Positions 40,231 through 50,042 of a stretch of 64,000 bases of DNA are shown in pieces; the first letter of the stretch is position 1, and the number at the start of each line of letters is the position of its first letter. Where the stretch lies: NCBI RefSeq assembly GCF_000304475.1, contig NC_018941.1:434001-498000 (forward strand), given 5' to 3'. This DNA comes from Kazachstania africana CBS 2517 (Eukaryota; Ascomycota; Saccharomycetes; Saccharomycetales; Saccharomycetaceae). The position numbers were made by a program, and so were the translations under genes. The notes under the pieces were generated by a model. It saw nothing but the letters and a program-made list of their open reading frames with translations. It was not told where the DNA came from and did no database searches.

Positions 40231-41244
40231 TTATTGCTGTTCAAGACCCATCTTAGCTAGTTGCAAGACAGCTTCTTTGGTCTTGGCACCACCGATGAAA
40301 CCAGCCGCATGGATGAAAACACAACCTGGAACGCCACTTGCTTCGCTCAGTTGCTCGTCTCTTAGACCTCTTAGGGCTTTTGGTAAGCCTCTTCTGAATT
40401 CAAATGAGCCAGAGGAAACTGGAACAGTGGAGACTCTCCAAGAATTAGAGGAATCCACGAATAGAATGAACTTTGTTTGCCCTTGAATACCTAATTCTTT
40501 TTCAATTTCATACAAATGTTCCTTCCATGGGCAGAATTGTTCTAAAATGACAATTTCACCACTTTCGTAACAGGATTTTCTGTTCAGAACAGCTTCCTTC
40601 ACAAGAGATTTGGCTGGTAACCAAGAGTTACCATATCCTTCCACCAATGTGACAAAGGCACTGCCAATGAAAGCACTGGCCTTCAAAAAGCACTTATCGA
40701 AATTTTCTGCGGAACTATCACCATTCCATGAGGGATTCATACCAGAAATAATACCTGGGATACTAATGGCATTGTCATTGAATCTTGCCTTGATCCCCAT
40801 GTCGTCTTTGATATCGTACTTACTGATACCATTATCGTTGGCGTCCAAGGCTTCAACGAACTGCTTATAGACTCTCAAATATAGGACGTCCAAATCTTCT
40901 TCGGAAACATCGCCTAGAATACTTTTGATGATTCTCTTACCGAAATGCTTGTAAACAAGACCAGCACTTGATAACTTAGTGTGGAAATCACTCGAGAAAG
41001 TTTCCATGAATTCACGTTGGTGATGGTCAAAATACTTGACACCATCATACTGAGCACCGACATCGACCACGATATCACTTTCTTCCCAGTCCTTAGGGTC
41101 TCTGGATCTAACAAGCTTTGCATCTTTGTATTCTGGTAATAACCTTAGCATATACACAGCTAAGGACTCGTCAGCATGGAAAGAACCTGAATGAGTACAA
41201 ATTTGTTTAACCATTGTCTTAACCTTTTTATCAGTATGTTCCAT
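40231..41244 (-). CDS. MYG1: MYG1-family exonuclease (YER156C)
   Basis: MYG1 proteins are DHH-like metal-dependent 3'-5' RNA exonucleases found in the nucleolus and mitochondria in animals. The 337-residue protein shows the family signatures THSGSFHADESLAVYMLRLLPEY near the N terminus, VVDVGAQYDGVKYFDHHQREF with its paired histidines and aspartates, and HAAGFIGGAKTKE near the end. S. cerevisiae YER156C has 338 aa. No clear presequence is seen; the N terminus MEHTDKKVKTMVKQICTHSG is short. It is divergent from COG3, as in S. cerevisiae. The exact substrate in yeast is not deducible here. Confidence 0.95.
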   Translation of the reverse strand: MEHTDKKVKTMVKQICTHSGSFHADESLAVYMLRLLPEYKDAKLVRSRDPKDWEESDIVVDVGAQYDGVKYFDHHQREFMETFSSDFHTKLSSAGLVYKHFGKRIIKSILGDVSEEDLDVLYLRVYKQFVEALDANDNGISKYDIKDDMGIKARFNDNAISIPGIISGMNPSWNGDSSAENFDKCFLKASAFIGSAFVTLVEGYGNSWLPAKSLVKEAVLNRKSCYESGEIVILEQFCPWKEHLYEIEKELGIQGQTKFILFVDSSNSWRVSTVPVSSGSFEFRRGLPKALRGLRDEQLSEASGVPGCVFIHAAGFIGGAKTKEAVLQLAKMGLEQQ

Positions 41245-41694
41245 TACACTAACGCTCTGTAAACAAGTAGAAAATGGCAGTTTATTTCACCTCATCGATT
41301 ACAATTTTTCACTGCAGCTCTTTTTTTTTCTGCTTGAAAAATTTACAGCTGAAAAAAAAGAAGGGCAAGACAGCTGACAATTTCAAGCGAAAACTACTTT
41401 CTTCCCTCAGATGGAGGAGTGGTAATGGCACACTCCATCTACTCCATTGACATGCTGTTTAGCGGTCTCTGGAATGCTATAAATCTGCTGTATATACGCG
41501 TTTTATCTCTTGTCAGTTGCACTGTGGTACAGTGCAAGTCGATTCTTTCTATGGCGGGCACGGTGTCTTTCTTCGGGCCACGAAAGTTTCATGAAAGTTA
41601 ATGAACATGCAATTCTTAAATGATACATTCTAGTGAGTGGTTCTCTTAAATAATTGGAGATCAGACTATACTTTAGTGATTTTATTCAAGCTGC
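41245..41694. promoter_or_regulatory. MYG1-COG3 divergent promoter
   Basis: This 450-bp divergent space has T-rich and A-rich tracts near the MYG1 side (41320-41360). A 60-codon plus-strand ORF at 41419-41601 has no recognisable similarity and is probably chance. No RNA gene is seen. Confidence 0.5.
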
Positions 41695-43968
41695 ATGATG
41701 CCTACAACTAGAAGGGATTCATTAGTGCAAAGTATAGCCTCGCAGCCTTTCTCTACTCAAAGTAATGTGTCCGATTTATTAGATGACACTTATTTGTCTC
41801 AAAGATTGGAAAAGTTGCTCCTGTCTATTGATAAGAGTACACTCACTAGTACTACTACCTCTTCCTCTGTTGAGACCGTACAAGAGAAATTGAGTGAAAA
41901 CACGACGGTCTGTGGAAGATATAAGCAATATACGGAGTATCTTGATCAATTAAATGCGAATATTGAAGGTTACACTGCAATTTTGGATCAAACGAGAAAG
42001 ATAAGTGACCAGTTCGCCGAAAGTATTGTTTCATTCGATAAAATTTCTAATGATACTACTCAATTTATTGATACTACAAACGAATTGTACGAATCACATC
42101 AAAATTACACGAAACTTTCGCAGACTATACCAGATTTTTTACGTTACTTCGAATCATTAGATCAAACCATACGTCGTTTGAATCATGCTAGCTCACCAAA
42201 CATTGTAAAGAAGGATTCCTTCAAGAGATTGTTATCTACAATAGGTTCCTCTTTAATCTTCCTAGAATCAAATTCCAGTTTTAAAAACGCAGAAACTTAT
42301 CGGATCAAGTATAAGCAATGTTTAATTAGGGCATGCGAACTGATCTCACATTATCTAATCAATCTTTTGAAGAATTTAAACGACGAAATTACACAAACTA
42401 TTAGTAAAGAGGAAAATATGTCAAATAATGCAAGAGATGCTTTGGCTTACAATAAATTTGCCTCGATTTCGGAATCTTTCTTCCCACACTCATCTCAATT
42501 GGTGGATTATGCTCACAACTCTACGTTTGTTAGATATCGGGGTGAATTGAACTCGATATTGAATGATAGTCTTGATCAATATTTCCAAATCAGATCTAGA
42601 TTATTAAACTCCATTGTTTGGTTACAATTAGACGAGACTATTGTTAGAGCTAAAGATGCTAATCTTGTTAAATTTATTCAGGATAATAAATCTTTTTTCC
42701 AACAACTCTGTGAAAAAGAATATGCTCTCTTCGTCAAATTTTTCCCACCTCAAATCAATTGTAAAAAAGCTATTAATAATTGGTTCATAAAATTATGCTC
42801 ACCATTTTATGATACTGTAAGGAATAAAATACTAAGAGAAACAGATATCAACCTCCTTTGTGAATCTGTTTTATTATTCACACCGTACTATGAATTTGAA
42901 GAAAATTCGAATGAATATTTAAGACAATTCGATCAAATACATTACGATAAAATATTTAAACCAGTTATGGAAATTTTGCAAAATAGATTAATCAACAGAG
43001 TTCAGGTCTATGTGGATGAAAATATAAGTAAGTATACTCCAAATATTGATGATTTTATCATATCAAATCGTAAATCCAAATCAGAAGATGGTGAAAAAGA
43101 AGATGAGGACTTTGTGGAGGCATACATTGAAAATTTTAAGGATAAAAAATCAGTAGCATCTGTAGAACCATATTATCCTCCAATTGTTCGAGGCTTAGCA
43201 CTTCTATTCAAGATATATGAGATGATTAATTCTGTTGTGTTCGACAACCTGGCTCATTATGTCCTACATAGCTGTATTTTTTCATTACAACAAGGATATC
43301 AAACACTATTGAAGGATGGGAAAATTATATCTAACCTAGATGTGAGGTTATCATACCTGAGAAATTTACTACTATTGCGTAATGAAATGCAAAACTTCAA
43401 CATTAATTACACATTTGATGACACAAGAACGCATGGTAGTTTTGACCTTTCGGGTATGAAAGCATTTTTTTCATCATTAAGAAGAACTAACTCATCCATA
43501 TTTTCTATGTCAAAGGACTCGATTCCTGAAAAAATTAATAATATGACCGATGCAAGGTCCGAATTGGTTCAAGAACTACGTAAAGCCATCAAGGAATTTA
43601 CTGAATTAGCATCGATGGAAATTCTGGGAGATATTTTACAGATAAGCGGAGAAAGTACCGAATTATCAATTTCCAAGAGTTTAGAACTAAGGGAAATTAT
43701 TGACAGTCAACTTCCTAAAAAATATAAAACAATTACGGAGTCAATTGACAATAAAGAGATTGCTGGTCATTTGATTGAAGCCATAGGAGAATATATAAGT
43801 CAATCATATTCAGAATATTATGAAGCTGTATTGCAACTGGCTGATAGTGATAAAATAGAAAAAGGTTCTATTAATGATCTAATGTATCCTGATGTTTTTA
43901 CAGAATTTTTGAATAATAATCTGGAAAAAATGACCACACATGACCTCAAAGGTCAGTCGAAAGAGTGA
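41695..43968 (+). CDS. COG3: Conserved oligomeric Golgi complex subunit 3
   Basis: Cog3 (Sec34) belongs to lobe A of the COG tether, which docks retrograde vesicles at the Golgi and supports glycosylation. The 757-residue protein has an N-terminal coiled coil (about 70-150, including YTAILDQTRKISDQFAESI). The long helical body (TIPDFLRYFESLDQTIRRLNHA, LREIIDSQLPKKYKTI) matches the CATCHR fold. S. cerevisiae Cog3 is 801 aa. Adjacent Met codons open the frame, so the start may be one codon later. Position equals YER157W. Confidence 0.96.
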   Translation: MMPTTRRDSLVQSIASQPFSTQSNVSDLLDDTYLSQRLEKLLLSIDKSTLTSTTTSSSVETVQEKLSENTTVCGRYKQYTEYLDQLNANIEGYTAILDQTRKISDQFAESIVSFDKISNDTTQFIDTTNELYESHQNYTKLSQTIPDFLRYFESLDQTIRRLNHASSPNIVKKDSFKRLLSTIGSSLIFLESNSSFKNAETYRIKYKQCLIRACELISHYLINLLKNLNDEITQTISKEENMSNNARDALAYNKFASISESFFPHSSQLVDYAHNSTFVRYRGELNSILNDSLDQYFQIRSRLLNSIVWLQLDETIVRAKDANLVKFIQDNKSFFQQLCEKEYALFVKFFPPQINCKKAINNWFIKLCSPFYDTVRNKILRETDINLLCESVLLFTPYYEFEENSNEYLRQFDQIHYDKIFKPVMEILQNRLINRVQVYVDENISKYTPNIDDFIISNRKSKSEDGEKEDEDFVEAYIENFKDKKSVASVEPYYPPIVRGLALLFKIYEMINSVVFDNLAHYVLHSCIFSLQQGYQTLLKDGKIISNLDVRLSYLRNLLLLRNEMQNFNINYTFDDTRTHGSFDLSGMKAFFSSLRRTNSSIFSMSKDSIPEKINNMTDARSELVQELRKAIKEFTELASMEILGDILQISGESTELSISKSLELREIIDSQLPKKYKTITESIDNKEIAGHLIEAIGEYISQSYSEYYEAVLQLADSDKIEKGSINDLMYPDVFTEFLNNNLEKMTTHDLKGQSKE

Positions 43969-44302
43969 AACTAAAATTCCAGCCAATAATTTGTCAAGTT
44001 GGCAAAGTAGCCATTGTAAAGGTGATTATCTCTTTATAATCTCTTAGTTTTTTCCAATTATTCATTTGGTATCTTATAAACTAGAGTCTATTCTACATCT
44101 TATTTTTACCGTGCATATAAGTCATATAGAGTAAACTTTTGTTAAGAAATTAATAATCTCTCTCAGTTGATTATATTTGAACGAAGTTCTTGAAATATTA
44201 ATTTTGTTGCTAGTGTCGCAGAGACTTCTCATTTAAAACATATTCATTGTTTGGGAAAACATTAAAAAAAATAATTTGGAATTTCAAAAAGAAAAAATAT
44301 TA
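43969..44302. other. COG3 3' flank to tRNA-Glu
   Basis: This 334-bp AT-rich stretch contains the COG3 terminator and the 3' flank of tRNA-Glu, with A-rich runs (T on the tRNA strand) near 44268-44300 as Pol III terminators. Nothing else is seen. Confidence 0.5.
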
Positions 44303-44374
44303 CTCCGATACGGGGAGTCGAACCCCGGTCTCCACGGTGAAAGCGTGATGTGATAGCCGTTACACTATATCGGA
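44303..44374 (-). tRNA. tE(UUC): tRNA-Glu (anticodon TTC)
   Basis: On the minus strand the 72-nt gene starts TCCGATATAGTGTAACGGCT and ends CCCCGTATCGGAG. The acceptor TCCGATA pairs with TATCGGA. The anticodon loop CTTTCAC gives TTC. It matches the S. cerevisiae tRNA-Glu(UUC) and has no intron. It is an insertion in the COG3/YER158C interval relative to my recollection of the S. cerevisiae order. Confidence 0.97.
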
Positions 44375-44527
44375 TATGATTTAATATTTTTGAAAGGCTC
44401 ACTTAATGTTGTTAACTGGTAGAATAGAAACAATGCCAAAACCAAACTGCTTTGTTTAAAAGAAAAAACTCTAGAAATAGCTACTGAGTTTAGAATTAAC
44501 TGAAATCTATATATACATAAAAAAAGT

Positions 44528-46213
44528 TTATCTAAAAAAATGAGTATATTTGACGCTATCGACATGAACCATCATTTCATTTCTTTTGTATTGATTGACT
44601 TCATCCCTAATTTCTCTAATCTTGAAGGAGTTAGCTTTATCATAAAATGTATCCTTTTTATTTATATTTGTAACAGAGCCAGTTCTTTCATAGTCTGAAA
44701 AGGAGAAAGTTTCATGAACATGAACCTTATCAGAAAATCTGACGGCTTTAAGATCTTCACAGTCTGCCGTAGTGCTAGAAGCATCCAGCGCACCTACACA
44801 TGTATTACTTTTTCTTGAAGATGTCTGTAAAGTTTTCTTGTCCATAACAGTTTGATTTTCTGAAATGACTAACTTGTTCATCTTTTCGATCAATTCAAAA
44901 TCAGGATTTGCTTTTGGTTGTTTCACATTTGGTTGAACGATTGTTTCAACTGTACTTATTGATGAAGCTGACTCTAGAGATGAACTTGTCGAAAACACTT
45001 TATCTTGGTCATGTCTTGCATGCATCAAAGAGGATGGAGGAGAGGAAGGTTGTGCATCCATTACTCCTGATACTGGTGTTGGAGAAGAAGGAGTGGAAGA
45101 AGAAGAGGAAGAAGAAGTCAGTGTGGAAAGTGAGGTTTTGGAAGATGATGAGGGGAGAAATTTTTTAAAGAATGCGCCAAATTTTGACGTGGATTTCGAT
45201 CTCTTTATTGTGGATTCATTTGGTTTTACCGCAACTTTTTCTATAATAGTTGTAGTGACAACAGTATTATCCAACTTAAAACATTTATTAGAGGCGGAGC
45301 CAAAACGCTGAGTAGTGCAGGATCTAGATCTTTTTAATTGATACTTTGGAGTGAAAACTTCCCCATTTGCAAATGTGAAAGGTTGTCTCATCTGTATTTT
45401 CTGCAATTGATATGGTGATAATTCATTCTTTGGATGGAAGGTTCTATTTTGGAAGTGTGGATGATTAATATACTGTCTATGTAAATTGTTTTGACTTTGA
45501 TAACTTCTCCTTTCAGGAATAGCCGATAGTTGATTAGAATAGGGTCTGCTATTTGACCCGGATGATTTATGAGAACGATGACGTGAACGAGACTTAGAAT
45601 ATGAATTATTATTATTATTATTATTATTATCTTGGTTATTATTATTACTGTGATTATTATTTGAATGAGTAGATTGGACGGGAGGAAGAGGCTGGGGGAG
45701 TTTTAAATGCAGTGAAAGATTTTGTTGGGCAGATGATTTTGCTAAAGTTTTAAGATCATGATTTGATATCTGATTATTGTTTACATTCAATACTGGTATA
45801 GTTGGGAGTTGGTTTATAGGTTGACAATTTCTATTATACGATACGCTTTCAGATCTTGTAATATTTGAATGCCTCATACCGTATCTTCCTAAATTATCAA
45901 GTTCAGGGATGGTACGAAAGATGTAATCATTATAAGAGATCGAATTTTGAGTAGACTTCTGTTGATAATGATGACCTACTGTATTTCTTCTTTTCAAATT
46001 AGGATTAATATAATTGAAGCAAGCATTATTACTGTTACTTGATTTTTTCGTAAGTGTCACTGATAAAGGAATTTCGAATAAATCAGTTGTTGAATTTGAT
46101 CTCGGTGAGAATCTACTTGAACTTGCAATACTAGTAGAACTTACTATGGAGTTTGACGAATACAGACTTGAACTATCGGTTGAAGCGGCGGGTAAAATTG
46201 AAGTTGAGTTCAT
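44528..46213 (-). CDS. AFR1/YER158C-type septin-associated protein
   Basis: Afr1 links pheromone receptor control and mating-projection shape through septins and phosphatase Glc7; YER158C is its uncharacterised paralogue. The 561-residue protein is mostly low complexity: poly-Asn at about 185-205 (coded by ATT/AAT repeats on the DNA), Ser-rich blocks, and RSRSRHRSHKSSGSNS. The C-terminal 80 residues look conserved: VRFSDKVHVHETFSFSDYER, then FKIREIRDEVNQYKRNEM. VRFSD is a possible PP1-docking-like motif. Position between COG3 and BUR6 equals YER158C (573 aa); I do not choose between paralogue names. Confidence 0.85.
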   Translation of the reverse strand: MNSTSILPAASTDSSSLYSSNSIVSSTSIASSSRFSPRSNSTTDLFEIPLSVTLTKKSSNSNNACFNYINPNLKRRNTVGHHYQQKSTQNSISYNDYIFRTIPELDNLGRYGMRHSNITRSESVSYNRNCQPINQLPTIPVLNVNNNQISNHDLKTLAKSSAQQNLSLHLKLPQPLPPVQSTHSNNNHSNNNNQDNNNNNNNNSYSKSRSRHRSHKSSGSNSRPYSNQLSAIPERRSYQSQNNLHRQYINHPHFQNRTFHPKNELSPYQLQKIQMRQPFTFANGEVFTPKYQLKRSRSCTTQRFGSASNKCFKLDNTVVTTTIIEKVAVKPNESTIKRSKSTSKFGAFFKKFLPSSSSKTSLSTLTSSSSSSSTPSSPTPVSGVMDAQPSSPPSSLMHARHDQDKVFSTSSSLESASSISTVETIVQPNVKQPKANPDFELIEKMNKLVISENQTVMDKKTLQTSSRKSNTCVGALDASSTTADCEDLKAVRFSDKVHVHETFSFSDYERTGSVTNINKKDTFYDKANSFKIREIRDEVNQYKRNEMMVHVDSVKYTHFFR

Positions 46214-47584
46214 TCTTACTGTATATGTTTTGTAATAGATAATGACACGATATAATGTAATGCTTCGATGAAACTAACGAAGGATATGAAAATGATCTTT
46301 AAAAATGTGTCAAAGGCTATTTTTAAATTCGGTATATGCAGCGGCTGAGTACCGTATTAACAAATTGAGAGAGGAAGAGAGAAGAAAAAAAAATTGTTAT
46401 CTTGGTAGATTTATGTTAGATTTGCAGCGGCAGCGGTGACTAGACGGTGGAAATTCTTTCTTCTTGATGGTATATGTTGTTGTTGCTTTTGTCCTTTTTG
46501 GGAATGAATTTCAGTTGGTAACTAAGTTCGAATGGAAATGAAGTTCAGTTGGGCTTTATATGTATGTATATAAATATATCAATATTCTTGATGTAGTTAT
46601 AATTGACGTTGAGAAGGTAAGGCAGTGTAGCTCGTGATAATACAATGCCCCTTGATGGTGGAAGAATTCGGCGCTGAAGATACTGAAACGAAGGAGATGA
46701 GTAATTTACAAAAAACGTAATCTACTATTGTTACTGCGGCTCACAGGCAATCTTTCTATACACTATATATATATATATATAAATTAATTGCTGCGAAATG
46801 GTAGGCAACATGGAAATACAGAAGGCGTAAAGAAAACCATAATAAGGAACGACGCTTTCCTTACCTAGAATGGGTTTCTTACTGCTGCAGATGTCCTGGT
46901 AGAGGGACCATCTGTTTTCTACAGTTTTAGGCTTTCTACAAGTTCAAAGGCGGTAAGAGTTCTGAATTCTTGCAGTGGGAAACGTTAAATGGAAGTACTT
47001 TCAACGCATGCATGTGCCGCTTTGCTGCTTGTGACTATTTTTACACACAAATTATTTTATTATAATCAACTGTCGTCTTAAAAGTTACCGTTCTAAGAAA
47101 TGGCGTTACTGTATTAGGAAAGTGGGTTAGTGTTCGTCCTTGCTATTCGACGAGAAGAGAGAAAATCAACAGCAAAGGGAAAAACAACTAGGTCGCCTGT
47201 TTTGCTAGAAAGAGTCGTACAAGTCGAAATATATCTCCGAATGCACACATCCCACCTCCTTTACTGCATAAATATATTGTCTCTCTTTTCCAGCCCCTCC
47301 GGGTGACTTTTCCGTGCAGCGAAGAAAGAGCGGCAAAGCGTAAATTGAAGAACTTTTGGTCTCTCAGCATCACATGATCTGAAATATCACCTGACAACAA
47401 GACCTGAATTAGGGTTTCATTTATTTGAATATATCAATAAACGTTGGGAATCGTTAATTATCATTGTTGATAGAAGATGAAATATATTTAAAAATACATG
47501 TGTGAAATGAAAATAAATGCAAAATATTGTCTATAGGTTACTAGTAGAAACGAGGAAATGAAAATCATACTGATTACGATGATA
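46214..47584. promoter_or_regulatory. Long promoter of the AFR1-like gene
   Basis: This 1371-bp gap lies between the start of the AFR1-like gene and the end of BUR6. It holds near-matches to the pheromone response element (TGAAACT near 46267, TGAAACG near 46683; the consensus is TGAAACA), a TA repeat near 46763-46782, and CCCCT at 47294-47298. A 70-codon minus-strand ORF at 47188-47400 has no visible domain. The length suggests complex regulation or an unannotated transcript. Confidence 0.5.
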
Positions 47585-47965
47585 TCAAGTCTCCTCTTCC
47601 TCTTCCTCATTGAGCTCTTCACCACATACATTCTCTCGTAAGAAATCGAATTTTTCATCCTCCATTATAGTCTTCTTCAGTATATCGGCCGTTATTCTTT
47701 TTGAACCCATGTTTCTTGCAACATCACCACTTTTTTTAACTAACATTGTCATGAAAAATTCTAAAGATCTACCAGCAATTACAGGCGTCGCTTGCGAAAC
47801 CTTACCAATGTCTTCATCTGTTTGCATTATTTTTTTAATTTTAGCAGGGGGAAAATGTGTCCTTATCCTATCAAATACATCTTTTAATTCTTCACCACTC
47901 TCACCTGCATTGACTGTGTTTTGAACCACACTTGGTTCGCCAATTGGATTTAATAAATGTTCCAT
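47585..47965 (-). CDS. BUR6: Negative cofactor 2 alpha (NC2 alpha / DRAP1)
   Basis: Bur6 pairs with Ncb2 through histone folds and binds TBP-DNA, blocking TFIIA and TFIIB and redistributing TBP between TATA and TATA-less promoters. The 126-residue protein has an H2A-like histone fold at about 33-107 (HFPPAKIKKIMQTDEDIGKV, then ARNMGSKRITADILKKTI). It ends in a poly-Glu tail (NEEEEEET). S. cerevisiae Bur6 is 142 aa. The target, TBP, is encoded by SPT15 in this window. Position equals YER159C. Confidence 0.97.
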   Translation of the reverse strand: MEHLLNPIGEPSVVQNTVNAGESGEELKDVFDRIRTHFPPAKIKKIMQTDEDIGKVSQATPVIAGRSLEFFMTMLVKKSGDVARNMGSKRITADILKKTIMEDEKFDFLRENVCGEELNEEEEEET

Positions 47966-48396
47966 TCTCCTTGCTATTATTTTTTTTTCCCTACTTATCT
48001 CTCTCTACTCATCTCCTTCCTTTGCCTTTCTTCTAAATTTCTATAGAAACCGCAAGAAAAGAAAAACAAAACAAATGCGTAGATAATCGCCCGTACAAGA
48101 TGTCCAACTGGGAAAGTCATCGACATCCAGCGCTTTTTATTTCGCTTATATACTTTTTTTTTCTGATTCCGCCAGGAAAAAGTTTTTTTTTCTTTTCTCT
48201 AAGAAGTAATTCATTATTTGTACACTGGCATCAGCAATGAAAGTATTAACTAAGTACTGTAGTTCTCTCTACAATTGTATCCCCAATTGCATGTTGCCTT
48301 ACTTGATCGTTCGTTAATTATTCATTACTATAATAGAGTTTTTATATTCCAAGAAATATTGGCTTAATTTGAAAACTTTTTTAAAAAAAAAACATT
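47966..48396. promoter_or_regulatory. BUR6 promoter and tRNA-Arg 3' flank
   Basis: This 431-bp stretch has several T runs (near 47983, 48152 and 48184) and an A run at 48383-48392, which is a T tract on the tRNA strand and so the likely Pol III terminator. No gene is seen. Confidence 0.5.
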
Positions 48397-48469
48397 CTTC
48401 CCCGCCAGGACTCGAACCTGGAGTCTTCTGGTTCGTAGCCAGACGCCGTGACCATTGGGCCACGAGGAA
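48397..48469 (-). tRNA. tR(ACG): tRNA-Arg (anticodon ACG)
   Basis: On the minus strand the 73-nt gene reads TTCCTCGTGGCCCAATGGTC at its start and CCTGGCGGGGAAG at its end. The acceptor TTCCTCG pairs with CGGGGAA, including a G-T pair. The anticodon loop CTACGAA gives ACG (ICG). The T arm AGGTTCGAGTCCT is intact. It agrees with the S. cerevisiae tRNA-Arg(ACG) and has no intron. A copia relic lies upstream. Confidence 0.97.
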
Positions 48470-48684
48470 TAAGAATATTGGTATTTTTTGTCCTTAAGCA
48501 TCCTAAATGCGGCTAAATATGAACATACAATTTTCAGCTCCCTTTTCGGCCATCATCAGCTGTGATTTGTGTTTCAAACGCCTAGAGTTAGTTTAGTGCA
48601 TATTATTCCACCTCTTACGACACGATTCCAGAGCAAAGTTATGTGTCAAAGGCTAGGCATTTACCTCAATAATAACAATAGTTG

Positions 48685-48867
48685 TCATTGACCTATTTTG
48701 AGTATATACTGTGTACGTAGCAGCTGTCCGGTTTTCAAGGACCTTACTTCATAGTGCAATGCACTCAATAGTCCATTTATAGTGGGTTTTGTGAGGCAGT
48801 GCGCAACAAACACTGCTACGATACTTCCCCCATCAAAATATTGATAGTGATACTTTATCAAATGCAT
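48685..48867 (-). pseudogene. Probable Ty1/copia RNase H C-terminal relic
   Basis: A 60-codon frame reads MHLIKYHYQYFDGGSIVAVF, then VAHCLTKPTINGLLSALHYE. This resembles the end of Ty1/copia polymerase, where a YH...GxI strand is followed by the ADxLTKP-type motif and a short helix. A few residues seem lost between VAVF and VAHCLTKP. It lies some 216-400 bp upstream of tRNA-Arg, the zone where Ty1-type elements insert. No LTR was defined. A chance match is possible because the frame is short. Confidence 0.4.
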
Positions 48868-48875
48868 TCATAATA

Positions 48876-49871
48876 CTATTTCTTTCCCTTTAGACGCTTT
48901 TTCTCTTCTTCACGCCGCCTTAACCATGCCTCTTCACGTTTATCCTCCAACTTTGCCATCTTTCTAGCATACTCTTCTTCTTCTAAAATTTCCATCTCAT
49001 TAGCTTCCATATCATCCCCTTCATCATAATCATCATATGCATAGGGATCGCGTTTTTTGCCTCTATTAAACATTGCCCAGATTTCATCCCTGTCATATCC
49101 AGGATCGTCATACGACGTTAGTGTACGTCTTTTATATCTGTCATCATCATCACTATGCTCAATAAAATCACTCAAATCCGAGTCTTCCTCATCTAGTTCA
49201 TTGCGTCTATATCCCTGCTTATGTTTTTTCCTTGATTCTAACTCTTTTCTTATCCTATCATTTGGTTGTGCAAATTTATTCTTTGGCAAAGATAATCTCA
49301 CCGGCTTTTCTTTCCCTGGCTCTATTTTAGCTCTTGCATCAATCTTATGTCTTGGATTAAGCTTGGAACTGGAGTGTTTGAAATTTGGTTTCATTATTCT
49401 ATTAGCAGATGAAGTTTCATGTTTTGCTTCTGATTTCACCGTAGGACTTATAGTCGCATTGTTCTCAGCCTGTTTCATCAATTCTTCAAAACTCATCTTC
49501 TTTAAAGGAGCAGGTTTTTTAACCTGTGGTCTACTGACAGTAGTGTTCGACCCAATTTTCTTTTTGTATACTGTCCCAATGTCACCACCATCTTCTTTAG
49601 CCACCTTATTCTTAGGGCCTGATGAGGGCCTCTTCCGAGCGCGTGGCTTCTTACTTATAACATTATTGATCGCTTGTTCTTTTCGTCTCAATTCTTTTAA
49701 TCTTCTTACTGCTGGGTCCTCATCACGTACATAATTCTTTGGAAGTAATGTGAATTCTTCTGATTTATTCTTAGAAGCAGTAGCTGTTGGCGTTAGTTTC
49801 CTGGCTGGTGGTGTTGTCTTCCTAAGCTCTGATAATTTCGATAAAAAGCTCATTCGTTGAGACTTTCTCAA
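48876..49871 (-). CDS. SPT2: Histone chaperone / chromatin protein Spt2
   Basis: Spt2 binds histones H3-H4 and supports nucleosome reassembly behind Pol II, suppressing cryptic transcription. The 331-residue protein is strongly basic through most of its length, with Lys/Ser/Pro-rich disorder (PARKRPSSGPKNK). An acidic segment DEEDSDLSDFIEHSDDDD lies near 225-242. The conserved Spt2 C-terminal domain covers about 255-331 (YDRDEIWAMFNRGKKRDPY, then EEEYARKMAKLEDKREEAWL). S. cerevisiae Spt2 has 333 aa. Position equals YER161C, with RAD4 following on the same strand. Confidence 0.96.
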   Translation of the reverse strand: MRKSQRMSFLSKLSELRKTTPPARKLTPTATASKNKSEEFTLLPKNYVRDEDPAVRRLKELRRKEQAINNVISKKPRARKRPSSGPKNKVAKEDGGDIGTVYKKKIGSNTTVSRPQVKKPAPLKKMSFEELMKQAENNATISPTVKSEAKHETSSANRIMKPNFKHSSSKLNPRHKIDARAKIEPGKEKPVRLSLPKNKFAQPNDRIRKELESRKKHKQGYRRNELDEEDSDLSDFIEHSDDDDRYKRRTLTSYDDPGYDRDEIWAMFNRGKKRDPYAYDDYDEGDDMEANEMEILEEEEYARKMAKLEDKREEAWLRRREEEKKRLKGKK

Positions 49872-50042
49872 TTGTTTTGATCTCTAACTTTTGCAATATC
49901 TGTAAAATTGAATGAAGCATCTCAATCTTAAATAATACATCCTTTCACTGCAAAAGAAAAAAAGTGTACCGTTGATATTACATAACCTGTATCATTATAT
50001 ACGAAACAATGACATCAAAATAGTGGTATATCTATCCCACCA

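Noticed and set aside
41419..41601. 60-codon ORF in the MYG1-COG3 promoter
   Set aside because: Cysteine-containing but without any pattern I can recognise, and it occupies the only space for two promoters.
47188..47400. 70-codon minus-strand ORF between the AFR1-like gene and BUR6
   Set aside because: No domain, no signal, no repeat; length is within chance for an intergenic region of this size.
49057..49734. 225-codon ORF antisense to SPT2
   Set aside because: Its Ser/Leu/Phe composition is the complement of SPT2's Lys/Glu/Asp-rich coding sequence; no independent support.
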